Assembly (NCBI GenBank): GCA_020027805.1
Contig: JAHKKQ010000101.1
Span: forward strand, 1-11,093
Source of the DNA: Candidatus Dadabacteria bacterium
GTDB lineage: Bacteria; Desulfobacterota_D; UBA1144; Nemesobacterales; UBA2774
DNA length: 11,093 bases
Direction of reading: 5' to 3'
Part shown: piece by piece, positions 1-6,489 of the stretch
Numbering within the stretch: the first letter of the stretch is position 1
Layout: every line of letters begins with the position of its first letter
Position numbers and translations under genes: made by a program
Notes under the pieces: model-generated
What the model was told of the DNA's origin: nothing
Seen by the model: the letters and a program-made list of their open reading frames with translations, nothing else
The model's database searches: none

Positions 1-66
1 GAGCAGCCGGGGAGCAAAAGGCTTGGTCCTAGCCGATTTGGGCTTATCAAGGGCCCGTAAAAACAA

Positions 67-1404
67 TCACTTATCCTTCTTCCTTCTCTTCTTCCACTTC
101 TGCTCGAGGTACTTTTTAATATTGGCCTCCCGCCCTATCTCGGTAGGGTCGTAGAAGATCTTTTCCTTGAGCTCTTCGGGCAGAAAATTCTGCTCGATGA
201 AATGGTCCTCGGAGTCGTGCGAGTATTTATAGTCCTTACCGTAGCCGATTTCCTTCATGAGCTTCGTCGGGGCGTTTCTGAGATGCATCGGTATCGCGAC
301 CCCCGGCCTCCTCCTCACCTCGGAGAGGGCGGCGTTTATGGCCATATAAGATGCGTTGCTCTTCGGACAGCCCGAGAGGTAGGTAGCCGCCTGAGCGAGT
401 ATAAGGCTCGCCTCCGGCATGCCGACGTAATCAACGGCCGTGAAAGCCGCAGTAGCCAGCGTGAGCGCGTAGGGCTCGGCGTTCCCTATGTCCTCGGACG
501 CGAGCACGATGAGCCTGCGGGCGATGAACTTCGGGTCCTCGCCCGCTTCGAGCATCCTCGCGAGATAATAAACCGCGGCGTCGGGGTCGCTGCCCCTCAC
601 GCTCTTTATAAACGCCGATATTGTATTGTAATGCTCTTCCCCTCCCCTGTCATACCTGTAGTGGTGAGTCTGATAGGCCTCGCGGACAATATCCCGCGTA
701 ATCTCGACCGGGCCGTCGCCGCCCGTAATCTCGACCGCTATCTCGAGCGCGTTCAGCATTATCCGGGCGTCGCCGCCGCTCTGGAGTATAAGCTCTTCCC
801 TGGCTTCGGGAGTCAGCGTTGCTTCCTTGATTATATCGTCTTCATTGAGCGCCCTGTCGAGGAGCGATTCGAGGTCTTCTTTCGCTAACGATTCCAGCAC
901 GTAAACGCTCGAGCGTGAGAGGAGCGGTGATATCACCTCGAACGAAGGGTTCTCCGTGGTCGCTCCGATCAGGACGAGCGTGCCGTTCTCGACGCTCTTC
1001 AGGAGCGCCGCCTGCTGGGATTTATTGAACCTGTGTATCTCGTCTATGAAGAGTACCGTCCTTCTTCCCATATCGAGGGACTTTTCAGCGCCGTCTATTA
1101 TCTCTCTAAGCTCTTTCACCCCTGAGGAGATAGCGTTAATCTGGATGAACTCGGCGTTGAGCTTGGTGGCGAGGAGCCTTGCGAGTGTGGTCTTGCCGCT
1201 CCCCGGCGGTCCCCAGAAAATCATGGAGCGTATGTTCTTGCCCCGGAGCATCTTACGAATCACGCCCTCGGGACCGACGAGGTGGGCCTGACCCGCGAAT
1301 TCTTCGAAGCTCGCGGGGCGCATCCTTTCCGCCAGGGGCGCCGCCTCCCTGGGCGGTTTGAAGAGGGATTGCTCACCGCCTTCTTTGTATTTCTTATTCG
1401 CCAT
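67..1404 (-). CDS. rarA: Replication-associated recombination protein A (RarA/MgsA), AAA+ ATPase
   Basis: A 445-residue protein, close to the 447 residues of E. coli RarA. It has the full AAA+ clamp-loader-like set: Walker A GPPGSGKT at 65-72, Walker B LFIDE at 118-122 followed by the family HRFNK, sensor 1 in GATTEN (147-152), an arginine finger in LLSRSS (R164) and sensor 2 in GGDAR (R214). The C-terminal oligomerisation part begins near SVRGSDPDAAVYYLARM (268-284) and includes RRLIVLASEDIGNAEP. RarA/Mgs1 proteins act at stalled replication forks and interact with single-stranded-DNA-binding protein and the replisome; this role is from family knowledge. The tail (KWKKRRKKDK) is strongly basic. 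No good Shine-Dalgarno precedes the ATG, but the start fits the family length. It diverges from the acyl-CoA synthetase gene and looks monocistronic. Confidence 0.96.
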   Translation of the reverse strand: MANKKYKEGGEQSLFKPPREAAPLAERMRPASFEEFAGQAHLVGPEGVIRKMLRGKNIRSMIFWGPPGSGKTTLARLLATKLNAEFIQINAISSGVKELREIIDGAEKSLDMGRRTVLFIDEIHRFNKSQQAALLKSVENGTLVLIGATTENPSFEVISPLLSRSSVYVLESLAKEDLESLLDRALNEDDIIKEATLTPEAREELILQSGGDARIMLNALEIAVEITGGDGPVEITRDIVREAYQTHHYRYDRGGEEHYNTISAFIKSVRGSDPDAAVYYLARMLEAGEDPKFIARRLIVLASEDIGNAEPYALTLATAAFTAVDYVGMPEASLILAQAATYLSGCPKSNASYMAINAALSEVRRRPGVAIPMHLRNAPTKLMKEIGYGKDYKYSHDSEDHFIEQNFLPEELKEKIFYDPTEIGREANIKKYLEQKWKKRRKKDK

Positions 1405-1502
1405 GAAAAAAGGGTAGTGGGTGCGGGTTGAGAAATCAATAGCAATAATATCGGGAATTACTTAAGATATACAGTTATTAACCTGGACGGGGGATTTAAA
1501 GG
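1405..1502. promoter_or_regulatory. Divergent intergenic region between rarA and the acyl-CoA synthetase gene
   Basis: These 98 bp separate two divergent genes and so should carry both promoters. The sequence is AT-rich in the middle. On the minus strand TATTAT (around 1445-1450) is a reasonable -10 for rarA. On the plus strand TATACA (1468-1473) is a weak -10 candidate. Neither has a good -35 at normal spacing. No convincing operator palindrome was seen. Confidence 0.3.
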
Positions 1503-3140
1503 ATGACCAAACCTAAAAGCAGCATGTATGAATTAGGACTCGAAAAAAACAATGCCAACTATACGCAGCTTTCGCCCCTGACGTTTATAGAGCGGGCTGC
1601 CGCAGTCTTTCCCCGGCGCACATCCCTGATCCATGGAGACAGACGATACACCTGGAAAGAGACCTGCGAGCGCTCGCGCCTGCTCGCCTCGGCGCTTATA
1701 AAGCTGGGGATTGAAAAGGGAGACACGGTAGCCGTAATGGCGCCCAATATACCGGCCCATTACGAGGCGCACTTCGGGGTGCCCGCGGCGGGCGGCGTGC
1801 TCAACTCGCTCAACATCAGGCAGGACCCGGGCAGCATCGCATTCATACTGGAACACGGGGAGGCGAAGGCCCTTATCGCCGACAGGGAGTACTCGGAGGT
1901 AATACGGAAGGCGCTCAACATGCTCGACCGGAAAATTCCGGTCATAGATATAGACGATCCCGAGGGACGGCGGGGAGAGCCCATAGGCGGAACTACATAC
2001 GAAGAATTCTTAAATACCGGCGACGCGGATTTTACATGGCTGGGCCCGGAGGATGAATGGGACGCGATCTCCCTTAACTACACCTCGGGCACTACGGGCA
2101 ACCCCAAGGGCGTCGTATATCACCACAGAGGGGCCTACCTGAACGCCCTCGGAAATATATTGGCCTGGGGTATGACCGGATGCCCGGTATATCTCTGGAC
2201 GCTCCCGATGTTCCACTGTAACGGGTGGTGCTTCACGTGGTCTATGGCTGCACTCGCGGGGACGTCCGTATGCCTGAGGCATTTCGATGCGAACAAGATT
2301 TTTAACTCCATCGCGGAACACAGGGTTACGCATCTCTCCGGGGCCCCGGTCGTGATGAACATGATAATAAATTCGAATGCCGAAGAAAGGCGCGCATTCG
2401 GCCACAGGGTCAATTTCATGACCGCGGCGGCCGCCCCGCCGGCAGCGGTTCTGGAGAAGATCGAGAAGATGGGCTTCGACGTGACCCACGTCTACGGCCT
2501 CACCGAGACATACGGGCCCGCCGCGATATGCGAATGGCATAGCGAGTGGGACGGGCTCCCCTCCGCCGAGCGGTCTCTCATGAAAGCGCGTCAGGGAGTG
2601 AGATATACTGTGGAAGAGGGCCTCGCGATCGGCGACCCCGAAACATGCGAGCCGGTCCCGGCGGACGCGGAGACAATCGGGGAAGCGCTCTTCCGGGGGA
2701 ACATCGTGATGAAGGGGTATCTCAAGAACCCCACTGCGACAGAGGAGGCTTTTTCCGGAGGGTGGTTCCACACGGGAGACTTGGGAGTGATGCACCCCGA
2801 CGGATATATCGAGCTAAAAGACCGTTCGAAGGATATTATTATTTCGGGCGGTGAGAATATTTCGACGCTCGAAGTCGAGTCCGTCCTCTATCAGCACCCC
2901 GGGGTCCTCGAAGCCGCAGTAGTGGCCCGCCCGGACGCCGAGTGGGGAGAGACCCCGTGCGCGTTCGTCACGCTCAAGCGGGAAGCGGAGGATACGAAAG
3001 AAGGGGAAATAATAGAATTCTGCAGGGCCCGCCTCGCTCATTTCAAATGCCCGAAGACGGTGGTCTTCACGGAGCTACCGAAGACCTCGACCGGGAAGAT
3101 CCAGAAATACGTGCTCAGGGACATGGTGAGGAAGCTCTGA
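1503..3140 (+). CDS. AMP-forming acyl-CoA synthetase, DmdB / medium-chain acyl-activating enzyme type
   Basis: A 545-residue ANL-superfamily adenylate-forming enzyme that would activate a carboxylic acid with ATP and transfer it to CoA. Visible motifs: the phosphate-binding loop YTSGTTGNPKG (193-203), PMFHCNGW (235-242), the A5 motif YGLTETYGP (331-339), the hinge and ATP-binding block HTGD (423-426) to RSKDIIISGGENIS (441-454), and the C-terminal catalytic lysine in PKTSTGKIQK (K532). The YHHRGAYLNALGN stretch after the P-loop and the HSEWD after A5 are characteristic of the subgroup containing methylmercaptopropionate-CoA ligase (DmdB) and medium-chain acyl-CoA synthetases. The substrate cannot be read from sequence; a medium-chain fatty acid is as likely as a sulfur compound. 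The ATG directly follows a GGGGGATTTAAAGG stretch. It stands alone: no thiolase, dehydrogenase or hydratase gene is adjacent. It converges on the sorbosone-dehydrogenase-like gene across a repeat-rich gap. Confidence 0.93.
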   Translation: MTKPKSSMYELGLEKNNANYTQLSPLTFIERAAAVFPRRTSLIHGDRRYTWKETCERSRLLASALIKLGIEKGDTVAVMAPNIPAHYEAHFGVPAAGGVLNSLNIRQDPGSIAFILEHGEAKALIADREYSEVIRKALNMLDRKIPVIDIDDPEGRRGEPIGGTTYEEFLNTGDADFTWLGPEDEWDAISLNYTSGTTGNPKGVVYHHRGAYLNALGNILAWGMTGCPVYLWTLPMFHCNGWCFTWSMAALAGTSVCLRHFDANKIFNSIAEHRVTHLSGAPVVMNMIINSNAEERRAFGHRVNFMTAAAAPPAAVLEKIEKMGFDVTHVYGLTETYGPAAICEWHSEWDGLPSAERSLMKARQGVRYTVEEGLAIGDPETCEPVPADAETIGEALFRGNIVMKGYLKNPTATEEAFSGGWFHTGDLGVMHPDGYIELKDRSKDIIISGGENISTLEVESVLYQHPGVLEAAVVARPDAEWGETPCAFVTLKREAEDTKEGEIIEFCRARLAHFKCPKTVVFTELPKTSTGKIQKYVLRDMVRKL

Positions 3141-3157
3141 ATACAAAAAGGGCTTTC

Positions 3158-3176
3158 CCCGACATTACAGAATTTG
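3158..3176 (+). repeat. 19-bp direct repeat, left copy
   Basis: The sequence cccgacattacagaatttg is identical at 3158-3176 and 3305-3323. The two copies are 147 bp apart, start to start, and bracket a 128-bp segment that holds the two hairpin elements described separately. The left copy starts 17 bp after the stop codon of the acyl-CoA synthetase gene. The arrangement could mark a duplicated intergenic unit or an inserted non-coding element. Confidence 0.85.
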
Positions 3177-3204
3177 TGGCGAGTGAGCACCCGCATATTT
3201 ATTT

Positions 3205-3227
3205 CCCTCTCCCTTGAGGGGAGAGGG
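3205..3227. repeat. Hairpin element CCCTCTCCC / GGGAGAGGG
   Basis: A perfect 9-bp inverted repeat: CCCTCTCCC at 3205-3213, loop ttgag, GGGAGAGGG at 3219-3227. It is followed by a G-rich tail tgaagggtgaggg (3228-3240). The strong stem lies 65 bp downstream of the acyl-CoA synthetase stop. No T-run follows on either strand, so it is not a textbook terminator. This purine/pyrimidine-rich motif resembles dispersed intergenic repeats seen in many bacterial genomes. It could still block transcription or protect mRNA 3' ends. Confidence 0.75.
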
Positions 3228-3262
3228 TGAAGGGTGAGGGTGTACATTAAAAGGAATCTGTC

Positions 3263-3285
3263 ATTTCGAGGCGAAGCCGAGAAAT
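3263..3285. repeat. Short palindromic intergenic element (ATTTCGAGGC-GAA-GCCGAGAAAT)
   Basis: The arms are 3263-3272 and 3276-3285 around a 3-nt GAA loop. Eight of ten positions pair by Watson-Crick rules, and the two unpaired positions form a symmetric tandem GA/AG internal pair. It is flanked by tctgtc on the left and ctatc on the right. The TCATTTCG...GAGAAATCT consensus resembles dispersed palindromic repeats common in some environmental bacterial genomes. That family link is from memory and has not been checked. Confidence 0.7.
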
Positions 3286-3304
3286 CTATCTTTCGCTTTT
3301 CCTT

Positions 3305-3323
3305 CCCGACATTACAGAATTTG
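3305..3323 (+). repeat. 19-bp direct repeat, right copy
   Basis: Second exact copy of cccgacattacagaatttg. After it the base composition shifts to AT-rich sequence, so this copy coincides with a boundary between two types of intergenic DNA. Confidence 0.85.
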
Positions 3324-3422
3324 CGTTAAGAAAATCGCGTGTTGAAGCGTAAAAAAATCTTTTAGCAGTCCAATTGAAAGATTTGAGCTTAAACACAAGA
3401 TTTTTAGCAAATTATGTAATGT

Positions 3423-3448
3423 CTTTTCATAAACCACACTACGTGTGT
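3423..3448. repeat. 26-bp imperfect repeat, copy 1 (CTTTTC...AACCACACTACGTGTGT)
   Basis: Matches 3474-3499 at 22 of 26 positions. The core aaccacactRcgtgtgt contains a small inverted repeat (CACAC / GTGTG around a 3-nt loop), so each copy can form a short hairpin. The copies are offset by exactly 51 bp. Confidence 0.75.
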
Positions 3449-3473
3449 GCTTCTTTTCATCACCTTTCTTTGC

Positions 3474-3499
3474 CTTTTCGAGAACCACACTGCGTGTGT
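3474..3499. repeat. 26-bp imperfect repeat, copy 2
   Basis: Second copy, with core aaccacactgcgtgtgt at 3483-3499. The 51-bp offset equals 17 codons, so an open frame on the minus strand reads both copies in phase (TRSVV twice, each followed by EK after one variable residue). Only two copies exist and no cas genes are near, so this is not a CRISPR array. Confidence 0.75.
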
Positions 3500-3570
3500 T
3501 CATCAAGGAAAAGTAGAAAATATATATGCCTTCTTTATGCATTCCAAGTCCTTGAGCATTGACACGAGTA

Positions 3571-4848
3571 TTATCCCCCCGCTTCCGCAATCCTGTAAAT
3601 AGCCCCCTTGCCGAAATCGATAATGTACAGATCCCCGGCCTCGTCCTCCCCGAAGCTGCTCACGGAAAGGCCTGTTTCAAGAAACTCCGCCCATTCCCAG
3701 GAATCCCCCGTCTTTTTCCTGAGACCCCAGAGCCGCCCCGCACAATAGTCCGAGAAAAAGTACGTGCCGTTAATTCCGGGGGACGCTTTACCCCTGTACA
3801 CGTACCCGCCCGTAACCGAGCACCCCTCGTCGTGGCTGTATTCGACGACGGGGGGCGTGAGTCCTCTCGTATCATAACCGTCGTGGAGTTTAAATTCGTA
3901 GGAACCCTCGAGGAGATTCCACCCGTAGTTCTGCCCTCCACCGCTGCCCCCTGGCTGAACATCCACCTCCTCCCACCTTCCCTCTCCTACGTCGGCGATA
4001 TACATATCCCCCGTCTCCGAGTCGAACGAAAAGCGCCACGGGTTTCTCCACCCGTACGACCAAATCTCGGGGCGCGCGCCGGATATGCCCTTGAACGGAT
4101 TACCCGCGGGTATCCGGTACGGCCTGCCTCCGTCCACATCAATCCTCAGCATTTTCCCGAGCAGGGTGTCCATATTCTGGCCGTTTCCGGACGGATCGCC
4201 AAAGAATCCGCCGTCCCCCATAGCGATATAGAGATAACCGTCAGGGCCGAACTGGATCTGTCCGCCGTTGTGGTTCCGGGCCGGCTGTTTTATTTTCAGA
4301 ATAATCCTCTCACCGGCGCTGTCGGTCCGGTCAGGGTCTTGACCGGCATGAAATTCCGAAATTATGGTATCGCCTTCGAGGTCCGTATAGTTTACGAAGA
4401 ACCTGCCGTTCTCCTTGTAGCGGGGATGGAAGGCGACGCTCAGAAGACCGCACTCGCTGTCCTTTGAGCGCACTTTATGAACGATGTCGAGAAAGGGTTC
4501 TTCCAGGGTTTCGCCGTCCTTAATAACCTTGATGCGCCCCGCCTTTTCCACGACGAAAATTCTTCCCGAGCCGTCACCGGCGTTCGTAAGATAGACAGGG
4601 AGCTCGAATCCTGACTCAAACGGGATCAATTTTACTTTTGCCCAGGGATTGATATATGCGGCATTCCGGGAGCCGGCTGCGGACGTATCCGGCATCATCC
4701 TCGACCTCGCGTACCCGAACCCAACACCGAGCTCGCTGCGGTAATAATACGCCAGCACCGATAATAAGATTATCAAGAGCAATAACAGCCTTATTCTTCT
4801 ATACAATATTCCCTCGACGCAGGACCGGGCCGAAGCCCTCGAGTCCAT
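3571..4848 (-). CDS. Membrane-anchored glucose/sorbosone dehydrogenase-fold protein (PQQ-type sugar dehydrogenase family)
   Basis: A 425-residue protein of the GSDH six-bladed beta-propeller family, whose characterised members (soluble glucose dehydrogenase, YliI/Asd) oxidise aldose sugars with PQQ. Family blocks in order: GFELPVYLTNAGDGSGRIFV (80-99), GLLSVAFHP (134-142), RNHNGGQIQFGPDGYLYIAMGD (191-212), WSYGWRNPWRFS (263-274) and QNYGW (306-310). H193 in NHNGG matches the catalytic base of soluble glucose dehydrogenase and R268 a PQQ-contact arginine, by motif position. C343 and C369 sit in GCSVTGGYVY and DYCAGRLW and may form a disulfide. The N-terminus has two arginines, then a hydrophobic run (about 20-36) without a clear cleavage site, suggesting a signal anchor with a periplasmic propeller. 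Substrate is unknown and no PQQ synthesis gene is in view. It diverges from the AAA+ gene. Confidence 0.9.
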   Translation of the reverse strand: MDSRASARSCVEGILYRRIRLLLLLIILLSVLAYYYRSELGVGFGYARSRMMPDTSAAGSRNAAYINPWAKVKLIPFESGFELPVYLTNAGDGSGRIFVVEKAGRIKVIKDGETLEEPFLDIVHKVRSKDSECGLLSVAFHPRYKENGRFFVNYTDLEGDTIISEFHAGQDPDRTDSAGERIILKIKQPARNHNGGQIQFGPDGYLYIAMGDGGFFGDPSGNGQNMDTLLGKMLRIDVDGGRPYRIPAGNPFKGISGARPEIWSYGWRNPWRFSFDSETGDMYIADVGEGRWEEVDVQPGGSGGGQNYGWNLLEGSYEFKLHDGYDTRGLTPPVVEYSHDEGCSVTGGYVYRGKASPGINGTYFFSDYCAGRLWGLRKKTGDSWEWAEFLETGLSVSSFGEDEAGDLYIIDFGKGAIYRIAEAGG

Positions 4849-4958
4849 CTAATATTTTACTTGATATGTAGTCTTCCCGGCTCTATCTTTAAGCTGAAAT
4901 CAGGAGCCCCAATAAATTATCCGCTCCTGCGGAACATGCAATTCAGACTGAACCGCTC
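4849..4958. promoter_or_regulatory. Divergent intergenic region with a 7-bp inverted repeat
   Basis: This 110-bp gap between divergent genes should carry both promoters. It contains a perfect inverted repeat, CAGGAGC (4901-4907) and GCTCCTG (4923-4929), with 15 AT-rich bases between the arms. The centre-to-centre distance is 22 bp, about two helical turns, which would suit a dimeric regulator; it may equally be a leader hairpin. An 8-codon open frame (ATG at 4936, TGA at 4960-4962) ends overlapping the ATG of the downstream AAA+ gene. No strong -10/-35 pair was identified. Confidence 0.4.
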
Positions 4959-6461
4959 ATGAATAAATCGAACGATAACCTGAGAGACCTGGAGCTGCTC
5001 ATACGCTCCCATTACAGCATCATATTCATGGAATCCGCCGAAGATGAGCGCGCGGAAACCCTGCTCAAGCTGCTTGCCGGCCGTCTGAGAATCCCCTATT
5101 TCTTCTGGACCAGGACGAAGGGACTCAGCCGCGGGGACGTAGGATCGAAGGGGCCTGTCTACGGAACCGCGGACCTCCCGCTGGCTTTGAAACACATAGA
5201 AGCAGCGGGGTTTCAGGCAATATACCACCTGAAGGACGCGGGAGACCTGCTCGAGGACAAGACCGTTTCTGAAATGCTTAAGGACGCAGCGGCCCCATAT
5301 ACCAAGAACTACGGCTCTATAGTCATAACCGGGCAGAACCTTAAAATCCCGGACAGCGTCAAACAATCGAGCGCTTTCTTCGAGCTGACCGGCCCCGGAC
5401 GGGACGAATACAAACAACTGCTCGGCCGCGTAGTGAGCGACCTCCGCTCCAGAATAAAAGCTGACGTGAGGCTCTCCGGGGAAGATACCAACAGGCTCCT
5501 CAATAACCTGAAAGGACTCACGCTGACCGAGGCCGAGAAAATAATTACCAGGATCATCGTCGAAGACGGGACTCTCGACCCGGAAGACATCGGGAAGGTC
5601 ATAGAGGCAAAGAAAGAAATCGTAGAGCGCGACGGGGTGCTCGAATACTACCCCGCCGAAGAAGGGATGTCCGGCATCGCCGACCTGAGGACGCTCAAGT
5701 CCTGGCTCTCGAAGAGAAAAGAGTCTTTCGCAGATCCCGAAAAAGCCGCGCGGTTCGGGCTCTCATTCCCAAAGGGTGTATTGCTTCTGGGCGTGCCGGG
5801 ATGCGGGAAGAGCCTGTCGGCAAAGGCCGTTGCAAAGGAATGGGGGCTCCCGCTCCTCAAGATGGACCCTTCGAGCCTCTACAACAAGTACATCGGTGAG
5901 AGCGAAAAGAATTTCAGGATGGCGATGGAAACGGCTGAGAAGATGTCCCCGGTCGTGTTGTGGATCGACGAGATCGAAAAGGCTTTCTCGGCAGGGGGCG
6001 AAACCGAGGACGGGGGGGTATCGGCGAGGATTTTCGGGACATTCCTCTCGTGGCTCCAGGAGAGGAGCGGGGACGTCTTCATCGTCGCAACCGCAAATGA
6101 CGTGGAAAAGCTCCCCCCCGAATTTCTGAGGAAAGGACGCTTCGACGAGATATTCTTCATCGACCTGCCCGACGGAGAAACAAGGAAATCTATATTCGAG
6201 ATACACCTCAAAAAACGGGGCAAGGACGTTTCCCTGTTCGACCTCTCCCAACTCGTTCAGATGACGGAAGGGTTCAGCGGGGCCGAGATCGAGCAGGTCA
6301 TCGTTTCGGGACTCTATACCTCTTACTCCGCAAAGAAAGAGCTCGACACCGGCACGCTCGCGGGCGAGATATCCGCCACCCAGCCGCTGTCCGGGATTAT
6401 GGCGGAAAAGATATCCCGGTTAAGGGAGTGGGCAGCCGGGAGGACTGTGAGCGCACACTGA
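4959..6461 (+). CDS. Ycf46-like AAA+ ATPase
   Basis: A 500-residue protein with one C-terminal AAA domain. Walker A is GVPGCGKS (278-285), followed by AKAVAKEWGLPLLKMD; Walker B is VVLWIDEIEKAF (332-343); sensor 1 is N380 in ATAND; the SRH carries the two arginines of LRKGRFDEIFF (R391, R394). The sequence FGTFLSWLQE (359-368), the AAA block and the residue spacing resemble Ycf46 of algal plastids and cyanobacteria. The N-terminal about 230 residues (LELLIRSHYSIIFMESAEDE...) match the conserved Ycf46 N-terminal region in style. Cyanobacterial Ycf46 has been linked to inorganic-carbon use, but the biochemical role in other bacteria is unknown. No transmembrane segment or protease domain is visible, so it is probably a cytoplasmic remodelling ATPase. 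The ATG is overlapped by the stop of an 8-codon upstream frame and has a poor ribosome binding site. Confidence 0.85.
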   Translation: MNKSNDNLRDLELLIRSHYSIIFMESAEDERAETLLKLLAGRLRIPYFFWTRTKGLSRGDVGSKGPVYGTADLPLALKHIEAAGFQAIYHLKDAGDLLEDKTVSEMLKDAAAPYTKNYGSIVITGQNLKIPDSVKQSSAFFELTGPGRDEYKQLLGRVVSDLRSRIKADVRLSGEDTNRLLNNLKGLTLTEAEKIITRIIVEDGTLDPEDIGKVIEAKKEIVERDGVLEYYPAEEGMSGIADLRTLKSWLSKRKESFADPEKAARFGLSFPKGVLLLGVPGCGKSLSAKAVAKEWGLPLLKMDPSSLYNKYIGESEKNFRMAMETAEKMSPVVLWIDEIEKAFSAGGETEDGGVSARIFGTFLSWLQERSGDVFIVATANDVEKLPPEFLRKGRFDEIFFIDLPDGETRKSIFEIHLKKRGKDVSLFDLSQLVQMTEGFSGAEIEQVIVSGLYTSYSAKKELDTGTLAGEISATQPLSGIMAEKISRLREWAAGRTVSAH

Positions 6462-6489
6462 AATTCGATGCGCCCGCTTCCTTCATTCC

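Larger units (their letters stand above)
3141..3570. other. Gene-free convergent interval rich in repeats
   Basis: This 430-bp stretch lies between the 3' ends of two convergent genes. The left part (to about 3325) holds a 19-bp direct repeat that brackets two hairpin-forming elements. The right part (3327-3560) is distinctly AT-rich compared with the flanking genes and contains a 26-bp imperfect repeat in two copies plus short repeats of TTTTAGCA around 3360 and 3402. I could not find a normal protein gene here. A 76-codon minus-strand open frame exists (3312-3542) but is largely made of the repeat. No classical terminator with a T-run was seen for either flanking gene. Confidence 0.7.

Noticed and set aside
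1..60. Open frame from the left edge to TAA at 58-60, a possible 3' tail of a plus-strand gene (ending LIKGP)
   Set aside because: Nineteen codons without a stop is common by chance and the peptide is not recognisable.
202..888. 228-codon plus-strand open frame opposite rarA
   Set aside because: Shadow frame of the clearly real rarA gene.
2010..2795. 261-codon minus-strand open frame
   Set aside because: Antisense to the acyl-CoA synthetase motifs, rich in Arg, His and Pro, with no family resemblance.
3423..3499. Two 26-bp repeats separated by 25 bp, resembling a minimal CRISPR
   Set aside because: Only two imperfect copies, no further repeats, no leader and no cas genes; the phase-preserving 51-bp spacing suggests another kind of repeat.
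3559..4467. 302-codon plus-strand open frame
   Set aside because: It lies antisense to the well-supported dehydrogenase-fold gene, is proline/arginine-rich and has no recognisable domain; it is a shadow of high-GC third-position bias.
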